From the NCBI GenBank assembly GCA_963848115.1, contig CAWKCP010000009.1, positions 62,001 to 126,000 of the forward strand: DNA of 64,000 nucleotides. The letters run 5' to 3'. The translations under genes and the position numbers were made by a program. The notes beneath the pieces are model-generated. The model was not told the origin of the DNA, ran no database searches, and worked only from the letters and a program-made list of their open reading frames with translations. Positions 37,561 through 46,990 of this stretch are shown one piece after another. The DNA comes from JAWKOK01 sp963848115 (lineage in GTDB: Bacteria; Chloroflexota; Anaerolineae; Caldilineales; Caldilineaceae). Each line of letters opens with the position of its first letter. The stretch's first letter is position 1.

Positions 37561-39594
37561 ATGACAACCCAATCCATCAAACCGGCCGGCAGCGGCGCTT
37601 CAGAATCAGGTCGCTCATTTTCATCGTCGTCGATCTTCAATACATGGCGTACCAATCCGGCGCTGATCCTGGCGGCAATCACTTTGGTCGCCCTGCTGAT
37701 CGGCTGGATCGGACAGGCGACGGGCACGCTGCCAAACTGGGCCCTTACCGTCACGGCGGTGACGGCCTACGTGGCAGGCGGTTACACGGGTATGAAGGGA
37801 GCCATCGAAGAGGCGCGTGAGGGCACGCTCGACATCGACTTTCTGATGATCGCAGCCGCTCTGGGTGCGGCACTCATCGGTGCATGGCCCGAAGGAGCGC
37901 TCCTGCTCTTTCTCTTCACATTGAGTGGCGCCCTTGAAGAGTTCGCCATGGACCGCACCCGCGCGGCTATTGAGGCGCTGGCCGATCTGCGCCCCGAGGT
38001 AGCACGGGTGCTGCGCAATGGAACGGAGATCGATACGCCGGTTGAATCGGTCAACATTGGCGACATCGTGCTGGTTCGCCCCGGTGAACGGTTGCCGGTG
38101 GACGGGGCGGTCTCCAGAGGAAACAGCAGCATCGATCAGAGCCCCATCACCGGCGAGAGCGTACCGGTCCGCAAGGAGATCGGTGACGAGGTCTTCGCCG
38201 GGACGATCAACGGAGGGGGTGCGCTCGAAATCGACGTCACGAAGCTGGACTCGGAGAGCACATTGAGCAAGATCATCGTGCTCGTCGCCGAGGCCCAGGA
38301 GGACAGCGCCCCGACCCAGCAATTCATCGATCGCTTCAGCCAACCCTATACCTATGTGGTAATCGGCTCCACTCTGCTGGCCATCATCCTGCCGGTGATC
38401 TTCGGCAATGAACCGTTCAGCGACACGCTCTACCGCGCTATGACCTTGCTGGTAGTGGCCAGCCCCTGTGCGTTGATCATCAGCACGCCGGCCAGTGTGC
38501 TCAGTGCCATTGCCGCCGGCGCACGCAACGGCGTCCTCTTCAAGGGCGGCGCCTATTTGGAGAAGATCGCCGAGATCACAACCGTCGCCTTTGACAAGAC
38601 AGGTACGCTCACGCCCGGACGCCCGGTCGTCACCAACGTGCATCCGCTCACCGGCCATACCGCCGAAGAACTGCTGAAGCTGGCAGCCAGCGCTGAGACA
38701 TTGAGCGAGCACCACATTGCCAAGGCCCTGATCGAGCGTGCCAAGCAGGATGGAATCAAGTTGGACCAACCTTCCGACTTCTTTGCCATTGCCGGTAACG
38801 GCATTCAGGCCCAATTTGAGCGTGAGGAATTTGTCGAAACCGTCTACATCGGCAACGACAAGCTCTTCATGGATCAGCAGATGGAATTCTCGCCGGCTAT
38901 TAGCATGATCGGCGATGCCTTGCAGAAGCAGGGCAAGACAGTAATGCTGGTTGTCCGGCGTAGCACAGTCGAGGACACGCTAGGCGACGAACGGGATTGG
39001 GAAGTGGTCGGTTTCATCGGCGTGGCCGACGCCATTCGGCCGAATGCGCCCGAAGCCGTTCGCCAGTTGCACGAGGCCGGCGTTAAACGCGTGTCTATGC
39101 TGACCGGCGACAATGTGGCCGTTGCCAATCAGATCGCCAAAGAGGTCGGCATCGACGAAGTCTATGCCGGGTTGATGCCGGAGGAAAAGGTAACCATCGT
39201 CCAGAGGTTGGTTAGTGAACAGCCGACGGCCATGGTCGGCGACGGTGTCAACGATGCACCGGCATTGGCCAGCGCCAGCATCGGCATTGCCATGGGCGCA
39301 GGCGGAACCGACGTGGCGCTGGAGACGGCTGACGTCGTGCTGATGTCAAGCGATCTGACCAAGCTGCCCTTCATCATCCACCTGGGCCGCAAGGCGACCC
39401 GTATCGTGCGCCAGAATGTCATCTTCTCGGTCAGCGTGATCATCATGCTGGTTTTGGCGACCATCGTGGCGCCTTTCTTCATCCCGGGCTTTGTCATGCC
39501 GCTTCCGCTGGGCGTCGTCGGGCACGAAGGCAGCACGTTGATCGTGGTTGCCAATGGTCTGCGCCTGTTGAGAATGAAGCCCAAAGGCGCGTAG
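37561..39594 (+). CDS. P1B-4-type metal-efflux ATPase (PfeT/CoaT-like)
   Basis: A 677-residue heavy-metal P-type ATPase. TGES actuator motif, SPC (301-303) in the metal-binding helix, DKTGTLT with the phosphorylated Asp345, GDGVND hinge and HEGST (655-659) in the last helix pair. No N-terminal HMA domain. SPC plus HEG(S/T) and no HMA define P1B-4 pumps, which export Fe(II), Co(II) or related ions. The usual SEHP of the nucleotide domain reads SEHH (382-385). Downstream of a Fur/PerR regulator; likely protects against excess iron or cobalt (inference). Confidence 0.9.
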   Translation: MTTQSIKPAGSGASESGRSFSSSSIFNTWRTNPALILAAITLVALLIGWIGQATGTLPNWALTVTAVTAYVAGGYTGMKGAIEEAREGTLDIDFLMIAAALGAALIGAWPEGALLLFLFTLSGALEEFAMDRTRAAIEALADLRPEVARVLRNGTEIDTPVESVNIGDIVLVRPGERLPVDGAVSRGNSSIDQSPITGESVPVRKEIGDEVFAGTINGGGALEIDVTKLDSESTLSKIIVLVAEAQEDSAPTQQFIDRFSQPYTYVVIGSTLLAIILPVIFGNEPFSDTLYRAMTLLVVASPCALIISTPASVLSAIAAGARNGVLFKGGAYLEKIAEITTVAFDKTGTLTPGRPVVTNVHPLTGHTAEELLKLAASAETLSEHHIAKALIERAKQDGIKLDQPSDFFAIAGNGIQAQFEREEFVETVYIGNDKLFMDQQMEFSPAISMIGDALQKQGKTVMLVVRRSTVEDTLGDERDWEVVGFIGVADAIRPNAPEAVRQLHEAGVKRVSMLTGDNVAVANQIAKEVGIDEVYAGLMPEEKVTIVQRLVSEQPTAMVGDGVNDAPALASASIGIAMGAGGTDVALETADVVLMSSDLTKLPFIIHLGRKATRIVRQNVIFSVSVIIMLVLATIVAPFFIPGFVMPLPLGVVGHEGSTLIVVANGLRLLRMKPKGA

Positions 39595-39642
39595 GGCGCG
39601 ACCCTTGCAGTCGCCCTATGACATGAGATCCTGTTGAGAAAA

Positions 39643-39681
39643 AAAGAGGAGGTCTGAATCGGCGATTCAGACCTCCTCTTT
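39643..39681. terminator. Bidirectional intrinsic terminator
   Basis: Perfect 18-bp arms (39643-39660, 39664-39681) with a 3-base loop, A-rich left and T-rich right. It sits between the convergent ATPase (+) and beta-propeller (-) genes. Confidence 0.9.
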
Positions 39682-39701
39682 GTAATTGCTATCCAATGCT
39701 G

Positions 39702-41063
39702 CTACTTGACCGCGTAGATATAGACACCATCTGCAGCATCTACCCAGAGCCTATCCGGCTGACTCTCGGTCACCAGCAGACTGTCGATTTGCTGGACGCC
39801 GAATTCGCTGTCTTCGACCAGCGTCCAGATGCCCGAGTCTGGCCTTCCTCGATAGAGTCCCTCGATTGTCGCCAAATAGATGTCGCCATTCGGCAGAAAT
39901 AGAATATCGGTAAGACCAGTCACGTCAAGCTTGTCGCCTGCGTTCAATGCATCTGCCAGCCCCAAAATGGTCAGTTCCCAAGTCGCGCCAAAGTCCTCGG
40001 TGTACCACACACCGTTCCGGTCCGTGAACCAGAGTCGACCAGCGGTCGTCGGGTCGGCGGTCAGACTGGAAATATCACGTGGCTGCGGTCGGATACGGGG
40101 TGTGATACGTTCCCAGGTGTCGCCCGCATCGCCACTGTAGACCACAACACCCGCTTGATCCTCGTCTGTCCCGCTGGCATACAGATAATTCCAGTTGGCA
40201 TCATCGACGGAACCTGCGCCAACCAGTGACGAAACCCCAACTTCAACCATCCGGTATGTGTTCCAAAGGGCGGCAGCAGATCGATCCGGCTTGCTCTGCC
40301 AACTATCACCGCCATTTGCGCTGAGATAGGGTAGCGCGCAGTCTGCGGCCATGAGCCGACCCGCGTCCTGCGGATCCGTCAACAACGGTCTCAGATTGTC
40401 GCCCAATGCGAGCCGTTCCCAGGATTCACCACCATCACCGGATCGGTAGAATGCTTCGGCGATGGTCGCCTCTACAGCTGCGACGGACACGCCGCACTCA
40501 ATGCCCAGGCCGCTGTACAGCACCATCGGATCCGCCGGGCTTACGATGAAATCCAGGATTTCAGACTCGGTCGCCACCTGATCCCAGCTCGCGCCGTCAT
40601 TGTCACTGCGAAACAGGTTGTTGTCAGCGTCAAAGCCATACAGTGTCGAACTCAACCGGTTGCCGATAACCTTCTGAAGGCGATTGCCATTCACGATCAC
40701 GTTCGCTTGAACGGGTGTGGATGCCGCCGAGTCTGAAACGACCTCAGAGGCCCGCACTGACTCTGGCGTGCCGGTGGGCGATTCAGGTGTGCCTACTGCT
40801 GCCGGCGTCGGCGAAGTAGGAGCCGGCGTTTGGGTCTGTTTGCTTCTGAGATATTGACTATAGCGTGAGCCCTGCTGGGCAGTTGGTGTATCAGTCGGCT
40901 CCGCTTGGCTGTCCGGCACCAACGAAACATCCATCACCGACGGTTCAAGGGCCACCGTGGCCATAGACGCCGTCAGAAAGATGGCAAACGCCAGGACTAT
41001 GGCAGGACTGAGTCTCTGTAGGCCCAGTCTCTGTAGACCCAGTCGTTTTAGGCGTGTGTTCAT
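39702..41063 (-). CDS. Exported sortilin/BNR-type beta-propeller protein
   Basis: A 453-residue protein. Signal region includes LGLQR repeated twice and then LSPAIVLAFAIFLTASMATVAL; a Thr/Pro/Ser linker (about 45-105) follows. The remainder has BNR repeats with S-x-D-x-G-x-x-W (SDNDGASWDQ, SGDGGESWER, SANGGDSWQS, SGDAGDTWER, TEDFGATWEL). ATG 41063 has GAGGAG 7 bp upstream; the longer frame to 41156 is rejected. Probably an extracellular binding or structural propeller; no catalytic residues recognised. Confidence 0.85.
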   Translation of the reverse strand: MNTRLKRLGLQRLGLQRLSPAIVLAFAIFLTASMATVALEPSVMDVSLVPDSQAEPTDTPTAQQGSRYSQYLRSKQTQTPAPTSPTPAAVGTPESPTGTPESVRASEVVSDSAASTPVQANVIVNGNRLQKVIGNRLSSTLYGFDADNNLFRSDNDGASWDQVATESEILDFIVSPADPMVLYSGLGIECGVSVAAVEATIAEAFYRSGDGGESWERLALGDNLRPLLTDPQDAGRLMAADCALPYLSANGGDSWQSKPDRSAAALWNTYRMVEVGVSSLVGAGSVDDANWNYLYASGTDEDQAGVVVYSGDAGDTWERITPRIRPQPRDISSLTADPTTAGRLWFTDRNGVWYTEDFGATWELTILGLADALNAGDKLDVTGLTDILFLPNGDIYLATIEGLYRGRPDSGIWTLVEDSEFGVQQIDSLLVTESQPDRLWVDAADGVYIYAVK

Positions 41064-41346
41064 CGTCGTACTCCTCTGCTTGATGTCAGCGATAGCTGCT
41101 TGAGCGATAGGATATTTTGTCTCTATGCATGGTACCAGAACTACAGCGTTCGTCAAGGTGCATTTCTGGCGGCTTTTCCTCCGACGATGCGACGTGCAGC
41201 CCGTCGATCAAACAAGATAATTTGGCAGAACATTCTGCCATGGAATAAGATAGATTTAGGATATCGACCGTTTACTCGGCGTTACGGCAATCGTGAGGTC
41301 GGATAATTCCGAGTTCATATGATGCCGATATGAGGTTGTGAAGACA

Positions 41347-41895
41347 ATGCCAGTTCTAAACATAGTAACATTGGGCGCTGACGGCGATGACGTACTGCGC
41401 AAGCCAACCGAACGAGTGCGCAATTTTGGTCCGGCGCTGCATCAGCTATTGGACAACATGGTTGAAACGATGCGCGATGCGCCTGGAGTCGGGCTAGCCG
41501 CCCCACAGGTTGGGATCGACCGACGTGTGACAGTCGTCGAATACCCGGAGGATGAAGACGATCCGGAACAGACACTGCGCGTTTTTGAGCTGATCAACCC
41601 CGAGATCATCAAGACCAAGGGGTCCGAAATTGGACAAGAAGGGTGCCTGAGTCTGCCCGGGATTCTAGCCGACGTGGACCGGGCCACCTATGTGCTGGTT
41701 CGGGCGCAGGATCGCCACGGCAAGGAGTATCGTGTCAAGGCCTATGGCTGGCTGGCGCGCATATTTCAACACGAGATCGATCATCTCCACGGCGTGCTGA
41801 TGACCGACCATGCTGAGCAGATCTACCGGTTGCGAGAGGACGAAGAGGGTGAGCTCGAAGCGATCCCGCTTGAGCAGGCGATGTCCGACCCATAA
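41347..41895 (+). CDS. def: Peptide deformylase
   Basis: A 182-residue metalloenzyme removing the formyl group of new proteins. All three motifs are present: GVGLAAPQVG, EGCLSLPG (metal Cys) and HEIDHLHG (two metal His, catalytic Glu). GAGG at 41332 places the start at ATG 41347 rather than GTG 41338. Confidence 0.96.
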   Translation: MPVLNIVTLGADGDDVLRKPTERVRNFGPALHQLLDNMVETMRDAPGVGLAAPQVGIDRRVTVVEYPEDEDDPEQTLRVFELINPEIIKTKGSEIGQEGCLSLPGILADVDRATYVLVRAQDRHGKEYRVKAYGWLARIFQHEIDHLHGVLMTDHAEQIYRLREDEEGELEAIPLEQAMSDP

Positions 41896-41927
41896 CTACC
41901 GAGACAAAAAGTCTCAGAGACAAAAAC

Positions 41928-41969
41928 AATGCGCATCCCACCGAAGAAGCCGGTCATGGGATGCGCATT
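41928..41969. terminator. Bidirectional intrinsic terminator
   Basis: 13-bp perfect arms (41928-41940, 41957-41969), preceded by ACAAAAAC and followed by TTGTTGT. Serves def (+) and the RodZ-like gene (-). Confidence 0.8.
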
Positions 41970-41997
41970 TTGTTGTACAAGACTCGACTTGAGGATC

Positions 41998-43491
41998 TTA
42001 GTTTTGGAGTTCGATGGTGACCGAACAGGGCGGTGGAAAATTGCCTGTTCCATCTACAACAATTAGTTGGATGGTGTAGAATCCATTGGGCAGAAGGGTG
42101 GTATTGAGACTCCCCAGCTGACCGCCGGAGACCTGACGATCGCTGCCGTCAAAATAGACAAATCCGCCGCCTGCATTGGCCCCGGGAGCATACTCCAGTT
42201 TGTAGTACTGGAAGGTCTCGTGGGTGGCGCTTCCGATGACGCCGATGACGCCGGAGACTGCCTGATTAACGCCCGGCGATGTGATCACAGAACGTGGGTC
42301 CGGACAGGTGGGCGCAACAATCGCGGCCACAACAGGTTCCGGCGTCGGTGTGGGCAGCAGAACGGCGGCATCCTCCGCCGGCGGCGCAACCTCTTCGGCC
42401 GTCGGCACAATCTCAACGGGCACATCCGTCGCTGTAGGCAGCGGTATAGGCGTCTCGGTAGGCGTGGCACTCGGCTCAACTACCGCAATTTCGGCTGAAG
42501 TTGGCGTGGGCGGCGCAGGTGTTGGCGTCGCCGTGGGTACGAGAACCAGACCAGTGATGATTGCATCACCTGCCGGCGGCTGTTCGCTCTCGCCACTCTC
42601 ACCTGCCCCGCCACCATCAGACCCACTGTGGTCGGGGCCGTCGTCCGTCGATGCACTGTCACCGGCCGCGACGCCTGCATTTTCCGGGTTGACAATGCCG
42701 ACATCTGGAATAGGCGCAACTTCGGCAGTCGAAGGCTGGTCAGTCATCGCACGTATATTCTCAAAGGCGGCAGCTGCGACATCACCGGCCCCTGAAACAA
42801 TGCCGGCCAAAGCGCCACGTGCAAACCAGGCGCCGATCAGAAGAAGGATCGCAGCCAATACGCTCAAGATCGGACCGAAGCGGATCTCACGCTGCTCCAT
42901 CCCCTCGCCTTCATCAAGCAGCTCAACGTCTTTAGGACGATAGTCGACTTGGCGAATCGGCGGCAAGGTAGAGCCGGCGCTCGTATTGGCCAGAACCAAC
43001 GTCACAGAGTCGCCCGTTGAGGAGCGGCGACGCTCGATCACCTCTGTCGGCTCAAGACCTAGATAGGCGGCATAGTTGCGCAAGAAGCCGCGTCCAACCA
43101 CCTCGCCAGGCAAAAGATGCCACTCATCAGATTCGAGTGCAGCAAGGTATTTCTGTCGAATTCGCGTGGCTGCTTCGGTTTCCGCAAGGGAAACACCAAG
43201 TGCTTCACGCCGTTCACGCAGCAACGCACCAATGTCGCGGGTAGAGTGGCTGGGAGCAGCCTCTCCGCTCGTGGCAGACAATTGGCGCGTACTTGATATT
43301 GAACTGTCGCCGGACTGCTGGCGTGAACCAAACTGAAAACTTGATGTCATTCCGAGAGGAGTATCCTCAATTTCGCCACTGTCATAGCCTGATGATTGCC
43401 CGTCCGGTTGGATGTTCGACGTCGCCTCCGGTGGCAATTCGAGGTCTTGATCACTGTCCCGAAGTCTAGCTTGCAGATCATCCTTTGTCAA
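41998..43491 (-). CDS. RodZ-like helix-turn-helix membrane protein
   Basis: A 497-residue protein. A cytoplasmic disordered region (1-80) precedes a RodZ-type HTH_25 domain (about 85-155: IGALLRERREALGVSLAETE, IRQKYLAALE, GRGFLRNYAAYLGL), a TM segment near 208-228, a long Pro/Thr-rich linker (300-385) and a C-terminal beta domain with IGSATHETFQYYKLEYAPG. RodZ links MreB to the wall machinery. TTG start at 43491. It is divergent from the amidase gene, in line with a cell-envelope role. Confidence 0.85.
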   Translation of the reverse strand: MTKDDLQARLRDSDQDLELPPEATSNIQPDGQSSGYDSGEIEDTPLGMTSSFQFGSRQQSGDSSISSTRQLSATSGEAAPSHSTRDIGALLRERREALGVSLAETEAATRIRQKYLAALESDEWHLLPGEVVGRGFLRNYAAYLGLEPTEVIERRRSSTGDSVTLVLANTSAGSTLPPIRQVDYRPKDVELLDEGEGMEQREIRFGPILSVLAAILLLIGAWFARGALAGIVSGAGDVAAAAFENIRAMTDQPSTAEVAPIPDVGIVNPENAGVAAGDSASTDDGPDHSGSDGGGAGESGESEQPPAGDAIITGLVLVPTATPTPAPPTPTSAEIAVVEPSATPTETPIPLPTATDVPVEIVPTAEEVAPPAEDAAVLLPTPTPEPVVAAIVAPTCPDPRSVITSPGVNQAVSGVIGVIGSATHETFQYYKLEYAPGANAGGGFVYFDGSDRQVSGGQLGSLNTTLLPNGFYTIQLIVVDGTGNFPPPCSVTIELQN

Positions 43492-43583
43492 TTCTACTCT
43501 ACCCTTCCAGATTGACAGAATCAGGCCCTAAGCTACAATGATATCCAATGCGCAGAAAGTTGTAGTCTTAGGCAAACAGTAGC

Positions 43584-44303
43584 ATGCGACACGATACCAT
43601 CAATCGTATTCAACGTACGCTGATGCTGATAGGTTTCTTGGCTCTGGTCGGTATTGGGCTGATTGGTGCACGCGTGGTCGGCATCGGGTTGCCTGGCCGC
43701 GACGGACTTGCGCCCCAAGGGATTGAACGGAGCGCATTCAACAGGGAAATCGGTCTGATCAGCGGACATGCCGGATTCGATTCCGGTGCAATCTGCACCG
43801 ACGGCGATGGTGAGGTGACCCTCACCGAGGCCGAAGTCAACGCCAAAATCACGGAGCTTGTCGCCAAACGGCTGAGACGCGCAGGGGCCGATGTGACGGT
43901 ATTCGATGAGTACGATCCACGTCTTGAAAGTCTGCGTGTCGACGTACTGCTCAGTCTTCATGCAGACAGTTGCATAGAGACCTCGGGCTTCAAGGCGGCC
44001 AACAGTATCAACAGCCGCATTCCGATTGAAGAAGGACGGCTCTTGGATTGCCTAGACAGCCAATACGCAACCGCGACAGGCTTGTCGCTGCATCCCAATA
44101 CGGTCACCCACGCCATGACCGAATATCATGTCTTTAACCGAATTGCACCGGAAACGCCTGCCGCAATCCTCGAAATGGGATTTTTGGGCGGAGACCACGA
44201 TCTGCTTGTCAAACGCCCGCAGATCGCGGCCAAAGGCATTACCGACAGCCTCCTCTGTTTCTTGGACGAAGGAGATGAGACAGAGGACGAGGACACAAAG
44301 TGA
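43584..44303 (+). CDS. N-acetylmuramoyl-L-alanine amidase (Amidase_3)
   Basis: A 239-residue zinc hydrolase cleaving peptide stems from peptidoglycan. TM/signal anchor at about 12-33. Zinc ligands and catalytic Glu: SGHAGFDSGA, TEAEVNAK, LSLHADS, and ILEMGFLGG. The Arg usually following DxGxx is absent. The downstream acetyltransferase starts at GTG 44300, overlapping by 4 bp. Confidence 0.88.
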   Translation: MRHDTINRIQRTLMLIGFLALVGIGLIGARVVGIGLPGRDGLAPQGIERSAFNREIGLISGHAGFDSGAICTDGDGEVTLTEAEVNAKITELVAKRLRRAGADVTVFDEYDPRLESLRVDVLLSLHADSCIETSGFKAANSINSRIPIEEGRLLDCLDSQYATATGLSLHPNTVTHAMTEYHVFNRIAPETPAAILEMGFLGGDHDLLVKRPQIAAKGITDSLLCFLDEGDETEDEDTK

Positions 44304-45286
44304 GGATCGATTTGAAAAGCGGTAGACCGATTGAATTGACCAGACTGGATCGATCCGAGAGTGCAATTGACTCGATGGCAGATGTTTGGAACGAAGCATG
44401 CGGAGCAGATCTCGTCATTTCGTCCCAGCTTGTTGCCTACAACCTTCGGCCAAATAGTGGCGGGCGACAGGCCGGTTGGCTGGCCGTTGAAGACGATCAA
44501 ATCGTCGGCTTCGCGTTGGCCAGCATGCTTGAAGACCATCCTTCGGTGATGCCGCCGACCGTTGGCTGGATGGACGCACTAGCCGTGCATCCGGATCATC
44601 AACAACAGGGCATTGGGCGTGCCCTGCTCAGGAGACTCGAGGCCTGGCTGATCGAACAAGGGTGCGACTATGCGCAGCTTGGCGGCAGCTTGAGACCCTT
44701 TGCACCCGGTCTTCCCGTCGAGCTGGAGAGCGACCGATTTTTTCGGGAGGCCGGCTACCAGATGCGAGCCGGAGACAGCGGAATCTGGGATGTTGCCGCT
44801 AATTTGGCTACCTATCAGCCTCCGGCCGAACTGGTTGAAGCTCCCGGCGCTGTACGACCGGCACAGCCAGGCCAGGAGTCCGACCTCTTGGCTTTTCTGG
44901 CGCGTGAATTCGCCGGACGGTGGCACTACAGTTGCCAGGAATTTCTCGATGAAGGCGGGCGCATCTCCGACTTCATGCTGCTCTGGACCGAAACAGGCAT
45001 TGAGGGGTTCTGCCAACTGACATTTGAGGATTCGGCCCGCCCGCTAGAGCGCTTCTATCCATACCAACTGTCACGCCCGTGGGGCCAACTGGGGGCCATC
45101 GGCGTCAGCGAGCATCTTCGTGGCCAGGGCTTCGGCAGTGCGCTGCTGGATGCCGGATTGCGCCGCCTCCACAGCAACGGCGTCAACGGTTGCGTGATCG
45201 ACTGGACGACCGTGGTCGACTTCTACGCAAAATTCGGTTTCAGCAAGTACAGACAGTACTGGAGTCTGATGAAGGCGCTGCATTGA
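44300..45286 (+). CDS. Tandem GNAT acetyltransferase
   Basis: A 328-residue protein with two GNAT folds. The first has acetyl-CoA loop VHPDHQQQGIGRALLRRLE (about residues 94-112), the second SEHLRGQGFGSALLDAGLRRL (about 270-290). MshD-like tandem arrangement; substrate unknown. It is translationally coupled to the amidase. Confidence 0.88.
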   Translation: MRIDLKSGRPIELTRLDRSESAIDSMADVWNEACGADLVISSQLVAYNLRPNSGGRQAGWLAVEDDQIVGFALASMLEDHPSVMPPTVGWMDALAVHPDHQQQGIGRALLRRLEAWLIEQGCDYAQLGGSLRPFAPGLPVELESDRFFREAGYQMRAGDSGIWDVAANLATYQPPAELVEAPGAVRPAQPGQESDLLAFLAREFAGRWHYSCQEFLDEGGRISDFMLLWTETGIEGFCQLTFEDSARPLERFYPYQLSRPWGQLGAIGVSEHLRGQGFGSALLDAGLRRLHSNGVNGCVIDWTTVVDFYAKFGFSKYRQYWSLMKALH

Positions 45287-45584
45287 GCGCAAACTGAAGA
45301 CGCTATGAAAACATGACTTCTGTCGGTCCGACTTGCAGCCGGACTCGTGCCATCGACTCTTCTTCTCGCTCAATCCGGATCGCTTGTAGACCATCATCCT
45401 ACGATCGGTCGGCTTTCCACTTGTTCGCGCCTTTTGCAGGAACAGCGAATCCTGACTGCTCGTTTCCAGCATGCATACACGACTGGATTCCCCATAGAGC
45501 AGTCCATGCACAGCCTAGAAGCAGAACCCATTGACGGTGCTTGACAGCGGCCGTTAATAGCAGTACGGGGAGTATCAGAGAAGC

Positions 45585-45836
45585 ATGATAATGTTGAAAT
45601 CAATAACAGTACTCGGCAGCGTATTGGGGGCGGCCGGCGGAGCCGCATCGAGTGGAAGCGACGGGCTCATACTGGGCGCCGCCATCGGCTTTGTGGTAGG
45701 GGTCGCTATTTGGTCGTTGGTCAACATGAGTGCACAATGGCAACATGAGCGACGTCTGAATCGGTACTTCAGCAACGTTAACCAGCCTGTCAACCAACCT
45801 ATCAGCCAGTCTGTAAGCCATGAAGAAATGGATTGA
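45585..45836 (+). CDS. Small glycine-rich membrane protein
   Basis: An 83-residue protein with a Gly/Ala-rich helix pair (VLGSVLGAAGGAASSGSDGLILGAAIGFVVGVAIWSLV) and a hydrophilic Asn/Gln/Ser tail with NQPVNQPISQ. No family recognised. Its stop overlaps the TTG upstream of the aminotransferase frame. The preceding 45287-45584 stretch shows no gene. Confidence 0.5.
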   Translation: MIMLKSITVLGSVLGAAGGAASSGSDGLILGAAIGFVVGVAIWSLVNMSAQWQHERRLNRYFSNVNQPVNQPISQSVSHEEMD

Positions 45837-45862
45837 CGCATGAAAGCAGCGCTCCGGCTTCG

Positions 45863-46990
45863 ATGAACCTCCCCCCGTTCCAACTCGAACGATACTTTGC
45901 CAAACACGAATTTAGCGCACCGTATCTACTCTGCTCATCCGATCTTGAATCGGTTGCAGTGGGTGACTTGCTTGCCTTGGAAGTGGACGCCACCGAGCAA
46001 CTTCACACACTCCGGCTAGGCTATACAGAGACCGCCGGCGATCCTGCGTTACGGGATGAGATCGCCGGTCTGTATGAGACGATCTCCAGCGAGCACGTGC
46101 TCGTCCATGCCGGTGCTGAAGAAGCCATCTTCAACTTCATGCAAGTGATGCTCAAACCGGGCGATCACGTGATCGTTCAGTGGCCGGGCTACCAGTCGCT
46201 GGCCGAGGTGGCGCGTGCCACCGGCTGTGAGGTGACGCTCTGGCGCATGGGCTACGACAACGGCTGGTCACTTGACATGGACGAGCTGACGTCATCCGTC
46301 AAGCCGAATACAAAGGCCATGGTCATCAATTCTCCCCACAACCCTACCGGCTACCTGGCCGATCGAGCGTCGATCGACACGCTGATTGATCTGGCCGAGC
46401 GCCACGGTTTCACCATCTTCAGCGACGAGGTCTACAGAGGGCTGGAACATGATCCGGCAGACCAGCAACCGTCCCTCTGCGATCTTAGCGAGCAAGCGGT
46501 ATCGTTGGGCGTGCTCTCCAAAACGTACGGCATGGCGGGGCTGCGTATCGGTTGGATCGCGACCCACAATCAGACGATCTATGACGCGATGGCCTTATTC
46601 AAGGACTACACCACCATCTGCAACAGTGCGCCCAGCGAACTGCTGGCGACCATCGCTCTGCGCAATCGTGACGCCATCGTCAATCGAAACCTCAACCTGA
46701 TTCGACACAACCTGAATCTGCTCGATGCCTTTTTTGCGGCGCACGCAGACCGCTTCGAGTGGACGCGGCCCAAGGCAGGCCCTATCGCCTTTCCGAGACT
46801 GGTCGATGAAGAGGCGGCCGCGCCCTTCTGCGCACAACTGATCGAGGAGGCCGGCATCCTGCTCCTGCCCGGCGATCTCATTGACCCGCAAGCCGCTAGC
46901 CACTTCCGCATCGGCTTCGGCCGCCGCAACATGCCGGATGCGCTGGAGCAGTTGAGCGAATGGATGGAAAGGATCCCCACAGTCTCATGA
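45863..46990 (+). CDS. PLP-dependent class I/II aminotransferase
   Basis: A 375-residue fold-type I enzyme. Pyridoxal lysine in LSKTYGMAGLRIGW, cofactor Asn/Asp in SPHNPTG and FSDEVYRGLE. The start MNLPPFQLERYFAKHEF matches family N-termini, so 45863 was picked; TTG 45833 overlaps the previous stop. It overlaps the dehydratase by 4 bp, so an amino-acid catabolic operon is likely. Confidence 0.93.
   Translation: MNLPPFQLERYFAKHEFSAPYLLCSSDLESVAVGDLLALEVDATEQLHTLRLGYTETAGDPALRDEIAGLYETISSEHVLVHAGAEEAIFNFMQVMLKPGDHVIVQWPGYQSLAEVARATGCEVTLWRMGYDNGWSLDMDELTSSVKPNTKAMVINSPHNPTGYLADRASIDTLIDLAERHGFTIFSDEVYRGLEHDPADQQPSLCDLSEQAVSLGVLSKTYGMAGLRIGWIATHNQTIYDAMALFKDYTTICNSAPSELLATIALRNRDAIVNRNLNLIRHNLNLLDAFFAAHADRFEWTRPKAGPIAFPRLVDEEAAAPFCAQLIEEAGILLLPGDLIDPQAASHFRIGFGRRNMPDALEQLSEWMERIPTVS

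Noticed and set aside
37621..38814. 397-codon open frame antisense to the metal ATPase
   Set aside because: GC-rich shadow of a well-conserved ATPase; no domain or ribosome site.
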